Source: Azorinus chamasolen (lineage: Eukaryota > Mollusca > Bivalvia > Cardiida > Solecurtidae). Taken from it: a stretch of DNA of 64,000 bases. Under the pieces are notes generated by a model. The model saw nothing but the letters and a program-made list of their open reading frames with translations, had not been told where the DNA came from and did not search any database. A program made the translations under genes and the position numbers. Numbering within the stretch: the stretch's first letter is position 1; each line of letters starts with the position of its first letter. Below, in pieces: positions 56,126 to 64,000 of the stretch. The DNA is taken from positions 48,858,840 through 48,922,839 of the forward strand of contig OY755252.1 in assembly GCA_963576725.1 (NCBI GenBank), read 5' to 3'.

Positions 56126-57027
56126 TGTCAATAACTCAACAGGTGGACTTTTGATTTGCATTATTTTTTAACTTTAGAACATAATACTATCTTTTGAAAC
56201 AACAATGAAACAGATCTATCTATCAGATTCGAGTAACAAACAGAGCAAATCCTGATCAGACGGCTCCTATAGGAGCCTTCTAATCTGGGTCTACTCTGTT
56301 TTGCATTACTTGTGAGTTGTTGTTTTTTATCTGTAGTATGTTGCAATACATAATACTATATTTTGAAACAATAATGAAACCTTTAATAAATTGTAAAAAA
56401 TATTTGTTATTAATATTTTTTTTTTTTATATCTGTGGCATTTTTACCTATGACATTTTTACCTAAGGCATTATTACCTACATTCGTTTAATTGGTCAGTT
56501 AGTCAGTCAGTCACCGGAGTGTTACCGACCATGTCTAAACAATACCATATTTCACTACGGTAGTCCTTGATAAGAGAACTGCAGCTCAACTATCAATCTC
56601 AGTAGGAAGTCTTTTAACAAATGTGTATTGACCTTTATCTTGCTAAGTGGGACCTAATGCGAATTGGCGATATAGCTTGGATTTAGATCAGACATCTCGG
56701 TATCCCATCAATTTTCTCAGCTGTTGGTCACTCGGTCCAAAGTGTCAAACCCTTTTACGAATCGGAAGTAAGCTAAACATGCCACAGATCAGAGCTTCAG
56801 TAGTATTTTTCAGCAGGATAAGTGGTAAAATATGCACAGTTACCTGAAATACATGCAAAACATTGTCTGTTCTATGTCAAATCCAAAATTCATTACCTAT
56901 TTGAGGATTCATGAACACAATAGTTATAATGAAATACTGGAATTGGAACATTGTAGCCATTTTAGAATCTAAAGACATCTATTAAGTTCTGTAAGCAAAC
57001 TGTGCAGACCCTGATCAGAGGGGAGTC

Positions 57028-57062
<35 letters not shown>

Positions 57063-57613
57063 TCCTTTCTCTTTCTGTCTGTGCATGTCTCCCTCTCCAA
57101 CGCGCTCTCTATTTCTCTCCGTTCTTCTTCTCTCTCCATCTTTCTATCCCTCTCCCTCCATCTATCTCTTCCAATTCCTCTCTTTCTTTCTTTTTCTCTT
57201 TCTTTTTTCTTTCTATCTTTCTTTCTTTCTTTCACTTGCATTTTTCTTTTCTGTCTTATCTTTTCTTTTATATACAGTTATGTCCAGCCTCAAAATTTGT
57301 CAAAATATGTTAAGATTTAGAAATATATTTCTCTTTGATTATACTTAGATCTTTATATTTGCAGGTATATGTGTAAGATTTAGATTACATTGCTGTCACA
57401 AAGATAATTTCTTATACAATTAATTGTATCATGTAACAAGAAACATGTCAATGTTTACGTTACTAATAAAGTGTTTTGAATCTTGAATCTTGAAATCTAA
57501 CCTGTCTCCGCCTATGGCTGTCTGGCTCTCTACAGACAACCCTAGAATCTAATAGTTTGCGTGCGTCCTTGAATGCTTGCGCGCGTACGTGTGTGTATTT
57601 ATATAATGATATA
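56126..57613. other. Non-coding; MITE core, CT microsatellite, retroposon 3' end
   Basis: A core A MITE relic lies at 56232-56305. A CTCTCT/TTTCTTTC microsatellite at 57020-57245 creates spurious open frames in several frames. At 57460-57495 AATAAAGTGTTTTGAATCTT with tandem TTGAATC looks like the 3' end of a plus-strand retroposon. No gene is seen. Confidence 0.55.
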
Positions 57614-57870
57614 TGATAGATAGATAGATAGATTTTATTTCTTTCAGTAACTTATACATGTAGTATCTCGTTACATATACAGATATTCAATACATATGTA
57701 TCACATGACAATAATAGAAAACACACACTTCAAACAACCTCAATCACTTCATAAATGAGTATTCCTTTACCATGTATCTTGGTGCCATACTGGAGAATTC
57801 ATAGTTGCGGAGAATGAACATATTGTCAAGCCATTCAATTGAAATCGTGTTAATTAATTCACACTTCAGG

Positions 57871-60225
57871 TCAATTTCTTGGGATAACTAATAACAATTC
57901 CTGACGTCTGCTATTTGCTTCAATAATAAAATGAGATAAGCTGATCAGCATTTGCCTATTCTTTGATTTTAAAAGTTCTATAAATTTGTGCATGCTTGGC
58001 CTTTCTCTATAGTACTTTTTTACATACTTTCTTCTGATATCGTCAAATGCATTGCATTTTATGATAAAGTGAAATTCGTCTTCTATATCACGTGCCTCAC
58101 ATAATTGGCAGATTCTTTCATTTCTTTGTATTCGCTCTCTCCCATATCTGCCCGTCTGTATGCGCAGATTATGAGAGGCAATTCGAATACATGTAATCCA
58201 TTTTCTTAACCGTTTGTTTCCAATTATATTCAAGTAGTTTTCTTCTGCAAAATCATCTTTTATATTAACGTAAAGAGTATTTAACACAGCATTTGACTGT
58301 ATATCATTATACCATTTCTGGTGAAAGCAATCTATAACCCTTTGCTTAAATGATAATACAAAAAGCCTGGCATCTATATTTTGTGGATCTATCCAAGCAT
58401 AGGAAAAACCGTAATCATCTAACAGCGTTTTTACATTTCTAACCCAATTTTTCTCTCCATTTTCATACCCATCAAGTGATACTTGATACAGGCACTTCAC
58501 TATGACATTATCTGAGTTTACTAATTTCAACCAATATTTAATAATTTGAACAAACCTATTGACAAATAAGGGATGCCGACCTAACTCACCATATACGGCA
58601 TCGTTACATGAATTTTGCCGGACACCCAATATCATCTTGCAAAATTTAAGGTGGATTCTTTCCAGATTTTTAGATTTTGTAAAACCCCAAACCGGACATG
58701 CATAATTAATGATAGATCCAACAAATGCATCAAATAACTGCATGGCTGTTTTCGGTCTAACCTCAAATTTATTGATATTATGGAATAAAATATTCATTGC
58801 TTTAAGAGCCTTATCGGCTAAACACTGGTTGTTCAAAACAAACGAACCTGTATAATTAAACGTAATGCCCAGATAGTTAAAATCATCAACAACTTCTAAA
58901 ACAGAATCATTATAATACCATTGCTCGTTATTCCATGTTTTACCTCTTTTACGAAAAACGACAATTTTCGTTTAAATTGCTGTATTAACCTCAAGTCCCC
59001 ATATATTGCAATACTGATGTAATTTATCCAAACTAGCTTGAAGATCTTCTGTCGAGTTACCTACAATCACCATATCATCAGCAAAACAGAGTAACATTAT
59101 ACATAATTCAAAAATATCAATGCCAGAGTTTACATTGTCTTGCAAAAATAGTTCTAAGTCTTCAAGGAAGAGGGCAAACAATGCCGGCGAATTGTTTTGG
59201 CCTTGCCGTAAGCCCACCGATATGCTGAAAAAATCAGAAAACGAGTTACAGTGTTTTATACAAGATTTAACGTCTGCATACATAGCTCTAAATATAACAA
59301 GTATTTTGCCATCTAACCCCATATTAAATAGTTTGAACCATAATGCGTTAGTATAAACAGAATCAAACGCCTTTTTGAAGTCTACAAATGCGCAAGGCAA
59401 TCGCAAGTTCTTATTTAGTGTCTTAACAATCAATGCGTGTAAAGTAAATATAGCGTCAACTGTGCTCCTTCCTTTCCGAAATCCGAATTGGCAATCCGAT
59501 AATAAGTTATTGTTTTCAAACCATTTTTCGACTCTTGTCGTTAATATACTAGTAAACAGTTTCCCTAGATTACTCGATAGAGTAATACCACGATAATTAT
59601 TTGGATCACCCCGGTCATTTTTCTTATGCAGCGGGACAATATACCCTTTAGACCATACTTCTGGGAAGTACCCAGAATCAAAAATTTTATTAAATATATC
59701 AGTTAAATGTCCTATTAGTATATCTGAGGATTCTATGAAATATTCATTTAATAAATTATCACTAGGAGCACATGCCCTGTTACGTTTCAATGTTCTGACA
59801 GCGCTTTCCACCTCTAGGATTGTAATAGGAACATTTAACTCCTCGAATGTCGGATTTATTACATTGAAATTGCTATGTTCATTAAAGTTTTCAACATCAT
59901 CTAAAACAGTAGTTTTTATATCAGCGTATAGGCCCTCAAAATACTCTTTAAATGTCTCGACATCAATTTCGGTTTCTATCTGTCTTTTCTTTTTAGTAAA
60001 CAATTGCCAAAAATCTTTCGGTTTACTTGTTCTCATTTTTTCTAATTCTCTCCCTTTTCTAAGCTTATACATATACTTCTTTTTTCTTACCATTTTCTTG
60101 TACTTTGCTTTACTGAAACACAAATCTGCCCTTTTTTCTGAAGTTTTATCGCGATTAAAGGTATTCAGAGATTCTATATACAATTGTTTAGCCTCAATGC
60201 AGTCTACATCAAACCACTCGTTTTT
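57871..60225 (-). pseudogene. LINE ORF2: reverse transcriptase and C-terminal domain
   Basis: The frame continues from the endonuclease once the 60228-61666 element is removed (linker IKNEWFDVDC). Counting from 60183, motif A AFVDFKKAFDS lies near residues 265-275, motif B GLRQGQNNSP near 324-333 and motif C FADD near 367-370, so the catalytic aspartates are present. GFRKGRSTVDAI and NYRGITL precede them. A TAA stop at 58972-58974, shortly after GLEVNTAI, cuts the frame; reading resumes in the same frame with TKIVVFRKRG. The last part (58836-57871) has ICQLCEARDIEDEFHFIIKC, the C-terminal Cys/His cluster. The enzyme would copy LINE RNA at a nicked target. Confidence 0.9.
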
Positions 60226-60227
60226 TA

Positions 60228-61666
60228 TACGCCCGAATGGTCGTATTATGTTATGGTCTCCATCGTCTGGCCGTCTGGCTGGGTGTCCGTCTGTCCGTCT
60301 GTCTGTCTGTCCGTCCGTCCGTCCGTTAGCAAATTCGTGTCCTGGCTATAACTTACTCATTTTTTCTCCGATTTTCAAAATTCTTTCACACAAATGTTCA
60401 GTATCATTTGAAGGTGTGTCGCGTACAAAACCCAATTGTGAACTTTCAAGGTCAAGGTCACAAATAGGGCGTTAGCAATTTTCGTGTCCTTGCTAAAACT
60501 TACTCATCTTTTCACCAATTTTCAAAATTCTTTCACACGTATGTTCAGTATCACTTGAAGGTGTGTCGCGTACAAAACCCAATGGTGAACTTTCAAGGTC
60601 AAGGTCACAAATAGGGCGTTAGCAATTCTGTCCGTCCGTCCGTTAGCAAATTCGTGTCCTGGCTATAACTTACTCATTTTTTCTCCGATTTTCAAAATTC
60701 TTTCACACAAATGTTCAGTATCACTTGAAGGTGTGTCGCGTACAAACACAATTGTGAACTTTCAAGGTCAAGGTCACAAATAGGGCGTTAGCAATTTTCG
60801 TGTCCTTGGTAAAACTTACTCATCTTTTCACCAATTTTCAAAATTCTTTCACACATATGTTCAGTATCACTTGAAGGTGTGTCGAGTACAAAACCCAATG
60901 GTGAACTTTCAAGGTCAAGGTCACAAATAGGGCGTTAGCAATTCTGTCCGTCCGTTAGCAAATTCGTGTCCTGGCTATAACTTACTCATTTTTTCTCCGA
61001 TTTTCAAAATTCTTTCACACATATGTTCAGTATCACTTGAAGGTGTGTCGCGTACAAAACCCAATTGTGAACTTTCAAGGTCAAGGTCACAAATAGGGCT
61101 TCAGTATCACTTGAAGGTGTGTTGCATACAAAACCCAATTGTGAACTTTCAAGGTCAAGGTCACAAATAGAGCGTTAGCAAATTTTGTGTCCTGGCTGTA
61201 GCTAACTAGACCTACATCATTACCTTTAAGGTCAGTCATATTTGAAGGTGAAAGGTTAAACGCACTTATGTCACGTTCGGTTTAAACTTTCTCGACTTTT
61301 TTTCCAAAGTTCAAAAAAGTCTGAAAGTCTGAAAATGATTGCTATGTACACTGTTCTTACCATGCTCATATCTTGGATATTTATTCACTTATTTCAAACT
61401 TGTTCATTCTGGAGTTATTGCCCTTTGATAGTTTCGGGTAGCAATTTCTTGTGCAACTAACTCCTCCTTTATTTTTCAACATAATTTCTTCAAACTTTCA
61501 GGAATGATATATATTGATGTGTAGTTGTGCATATCAGTGAGATAACTCTCATATCATTTTTCATTCTGGAGTTATTGCCCTTTGATAGTTTCGGGTAGCA
61601 ATTTCTTGTGCAACTAACTCCTCGTTTATTTTTCAACATAATTTTATAGAACAGCCTTCGGGCGTA
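60228..61666 (-). mobile_element. TATACG-family hairpin element inserted in LINE ORF2
   Basis: The ends are a perfect 10-bp inverted repeat (TACGCCCGAA / TTCGGGCGTA) with TA on both sides (60226-60227, 61667-61668). In its own orientation (minus) it has tandem units with TTGACCTTGAAAGTTCACAA and GCGACACACC (units of about 145-150 bp), then a GACGGACGGACGGACAGACA run and a closing hairpin ATACGACC...GGGCGTA. Taking out the element plus one TA (1441 bases) restores the LINE frame exactly, so the ends are certain. It has no coding frame. Confidence 0.93.
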
Positions 61667-61668
61667 TA

Positions 61669-62776
61669 TTGCCCCGTCTTGCGGTGCTCTTGTTGCAGTA
61701 TGCCTATGGGGCTGAACAGTTCTAGCAAACAATGGATCAGCTATACTACAGATGGACTTCGAAAAATCGTTAACCATATTCTCCAAACTGTTAAAATCGG
61801 TTTTATCTGTACTCTCAATAAGCTTATTAAAGTATGGGAGTTTTCCAATAATGCCTCTTCTAAAGCTATTTCTATGTTCGTCTTTCCATTTAATGTAAGT
61901 ATGTGGTATTGTGCGCTTATATGAATCTGCCTTTCTCAGTTGGCCACGTAAACAAAAATGTAATGGGGCATGATCACTATACATGTTGAATTCGTGAACG
62001 GCAAAATCGTGTATAATATGAAAATCCTTCAGGCATGATAACAAATAATCTATTGTACTAGAACCGTGTCGGTTAAAACACGTATATGTACCTGTCCCAT
62101 AATCAGACCCTAGTCTACCGTTAATTACTCGCAACGATGTTGCCTTGCACAATTCAAGAAGCCTATTGCCCCGTGCATTACATACTTTATCGAGAGAGGC
62201 CCGATCGAGGGCCTGGTCTGGACTATACAAATAACTGTCTATTTCTGGTACATTTATATCATTCATAATATAATCATTTTTACTACCAATTCGAGCATTA
62301 AAATCGCCAGATATAAACACACTACCAAGCTGTGCAAAATGCAAAACGTCTTGCATAACAATATTAAATAAATCGGTATCAATAATTCGTGCAGCCGGCG
62401 ATTCATCCGACCATAAATATACGCCACATATAAACACATCATTTTCAAAATCATAATGCTCTTTGTCAAGTTTCAACCATACCAAAGTATCAAAGCTGTT
62501 TTTTACCACTGATATGCCGCTACTTATACAGTTTCTAACATATACAGCAATACCACCACTGTTTCTTTTCGCTCTTTTATGCCTAAATTTCCTATAGTAA
62601 TTGTAGCATCTAAAACCTTCTATATCTATTTCAGAGTTCTCATCTGTCCAGGTCTCTAACAAAATGATAATGTCATTAGCAGTAAGCAGTCTAATGAAAT
62701 CAATATCACTAAGTTTGTCTTTTGTCAATCCGTTGCAATTCCATACTATACACTTCGGTCCACCCTCCGGTAACTC
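61669..62776 (-). pseudogene. LINE ORF2: apurinic-type endonuclease domain
   Basis: The motifs appear in family order: IVWNCNGL at the start, LLETWTD (catalytic Glu), FISGDFNARIG (Asp-Asn pair), STIDYLL and YSDHAPLHF (catalytic Asp-His). These are the exonuclease-endonuclease-phosphatase residues that nick target DNA. The frame is open from directly behind the ORF1 stop codon and has no ATG before the first motif. It ends at DGAI, where the 60228-61666 element begins. Length and motif spacing are normal for LINE endonucleases. Confidence 0.9.
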
Positions 62777-63460
62777 CTAGTCTATTTTCACGGCCTTACC
62801 GTCAACATACAATGTGTCGTATGCTATCCACGCGTTCTTTCCTTCTGTCCTAGCTTTTTTAAGGTGAGGAAGTAACCTCTTCCGTTTAGCAACTATCTCC
62901 GGCGGAAACTGTTCATTCATATAATAGTTCGTATCTTTCAGCTCAGTACGTTTCTGCTTCACGGTCTCTCTGTCTTTAAATAGAGTGAATTTGCATACAA
63001 TGCTTCTACGTCCCTTGTTACGTACACCATTGATCGCCTCAATTCTATGCACCCTTTCGATTTTTATCGAGTCTACATATTCCTGTGCAAGTTTCAGTTG
63101 GTTTACCATAAACTCTCTAAGAATTACCTCTGTGTCTTCCGGTTTTTCGTCCTCTTGTTCTGTAATATTGGTAAACACAAGGTTATTCCGCATGGATTGG
63201 CTCTGGAGGTATGTCATAGAGTCTTTCAATCTGTTATTCTCCATTTCTAATTGATGCAGCCTACTCGCTTGGTATCCGTCCTGCCACTCAGCATTGTCCA
63301 TGCGTTCGTCCAATTCGCCAAATTTACTGTCGTACCCCTTTGTTCTATTGTCTATATAGAGCCATAGTTTCTGTATATCAGTTTCAAATTTGCCTACCTT
63401 CTCTTCCAGTGAATCTAGCTTCTTAAGCTTAACCTCAACGTTCATTAGTCTCATGGGCAT
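62777..63460 (-). CDS. LINE ORF1 protein (coiled coil, RRM-like, C-terminal domain)
   Basis: 227 codons starting at MPMRLMNVEVKLKK; a TAA lies four codons upstream in frame. Residues about 7-85 are heptad-like with many charged residues, consistent with a coiled coil for trimerisation. The stretch SMRNNLVFTNITEQEDE is the RRM start known from L1 ORF1p. RVHRIEAINGVRNKGRRSI and CKFTLFKDRETV, then NEQFPPEIVAKRKRLLPHL and YDTLYVDG follow the C-terminal RNA-binding domain of L1-like ORF1p. The protein would package LINE RNA in the cytoplasm. It is intact. It ends with TAG in the same frame as ORF2. Confidence 0.88.
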   Translation of the reverse strand: MPMRLMNVEVKLKKLDSLEEKVGKFETDIQKLWLYIDNRTKGYDSKFGELDERMDNAEWQDGYQASRLHQLEMENNRLKDSMTYLQSQSMRNNLVFTNITEQEDEKPEDTEVILREFMVNQLKLAQEYVDSIKIERVHRIEAINGVRNKGRRSIVCKFTLFKDRETVKQKRTELKDTNYYMNEQFPPEIVAKRKRLLPHLKKARTEGKNAWIAYDTLYVDGKAVKID

Positions 63461-63477
63461 GCTTACAAATTAAAAGA

Positions 63478-64000
63478 TCTGCGCTGCTCTTTTTCTATAC
63501 TTTTAATTTTGAAAACAATAAATAAACGGACACTTTATAATAGGAATTTGTGCAGACAACTTTTGCAGACAAAAGGTTCATCTAGTCTAAATATGGACCA
63601 GGATGAACAGATTTATCAACTTATATCTACACTTCTCAAGCATATCAGATCATTTCCTCTTCAATATCAATGTCAGCATGCTAAACAGGCTATATCCTAC
63701 AAAGACGTCAAAATACTTGGCGTCCTACTGAGTCCAGACTATTTACCATATTTACTTGAATAATTCTCAAGTAACTGACTAAATACAAATAGGATACAAA
63801 CTAAATCTATATTCTAAATTGAGATTATCAACTTGGAAGTTATACTTCTTGTAAAATGTACTATTAATTACTAACCACTATAGATATAGATAGATCTACA
63901 CGTCTCCATGTTCGCCTGTCTGTTCTGTCTCCATTCCTTGTATCCTGAAGTACATTGTGTCATTTATCACCTATTTTGCAGATTAATAAGCTGTTTGTCG
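63478..64000. other. Non-coding or unrecognised
   Basis: An 84-codon plus-strand open frame (63509-63763) contains LLKHIRSFPLQYQCQHAKQ. I recognise no family and see no splice borders that would support it. The rest is AT-rich. Confidence 0.35.

Larger units (their letters stand above)
57614..63477 (-). mobile_element. Nearly complete L1-like LINE, minus strand, split by an insertion
   Basis: Reading right to left: short 5' region, ORF1 (63460-62777), ORF2 endonuclease (62776-61669), a 1.44-kb foreign element, ORF2 reverse transcriptase and C-terminal domain (60225-57871), and a 230-bp 3' region ending in a (TATC)n tail (57614-57635). Without the insertion it is about 4.4 kb. Damage is slight: one in-frame stop in ORF2 and the insertion. 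It is immobile as it stands because ORF2 is interrupted. Confidence 0.88.

Noticed and set aside
57002..57313. Several open frames with leucine/serine/phenylalanine runs or their Arg/Glu-rich antisense
   Set aside because: They come from the CT microsatellite.
59735..60475. 246-codon plus-strand frame
   Set aside because: Antisense of the LINE reverse-transcriptase gene running into the inserted element.

Overview
This is a eukaryotic, intron-bearing, very repeat-rich nuclear sequence, most likely from a bivalve mollusc. Three things support that. (1) Many interspersed elements have the layout reported for the bivalve pearl/CvA elements: tandem cores of about 145-165 bp, an ACGG-like tetranucleotide run, then a 3' hairpin. 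(2) There is a tRNA-derived SINE and an L1-like LINE with separate ORF1 and ORF2. (3) Host exons are short, with GT/AG borders, inside transposon-filled introns. There is no bacterial gene organisation and no sign of an operon, CRISPR array or rRNA. The species cannot be fixed from the sequence alone.

Layout. 1-1.7 kb: two pearl-like tandem arrays with closing hairpins. 1.74-2.16 kb: broken Harbinger transposase exon. 2.77-5.28 kb: a 57-bp minisatellite and a 40-bp satellite. 5.4-12 kb: TA- and TTAA-flanked palindromic MITEs, one nested in another, plus a 27-bp minisatellite. 12.1-40.2 kb: a mosaic of eight copies of one hairpin-ended family (called AGCT here, a to h) and of related families with different hairpins. 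Threaded through its 18.65-28.11 kb part are four minus-strand exons of one host gene for a protein with three double-stranded-RNA-binding-type zinc fingers. 36.4 kb: Ty3/gypsy reverse-transcriptase relic. 40.4 kb: SINE. 41.5-47.1 kb: inverted-repeat elements whose arms are arrays of CGAAA-type motifs. 48.5-49.5 kb: long pyrimidine tract. 49.6-53.3 kb: three more arrays. 53.3-54.5 kb: 5'-truncated LINE. 56.04 kb: a first-exon candidate with a cysteine cluster. 57.6-63.5 kb: nearly complete minus-strand LINE split by a 1.44-kb hairpin-ended element.

Several insertions can be read against an empty site inside the same window: a TTAA MITE in elements e and h but absent from d, a LINE at 53.3 kb versus 15.8 kb, and the insertion in LINE ORF2. 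This gives relative ages and exact element ends. The most interesting observation is that at least three repeat families share one end design (ACAAGAG-like start, small hairpin, then CACCTG; tetranucleotide run, large hairpin, TAAAAA at the other end) while their hairpin sequences and internal arrays differ completely. Most long open frames here (CT-rich or minisatellite) are artefacts of low-complexity sequence.
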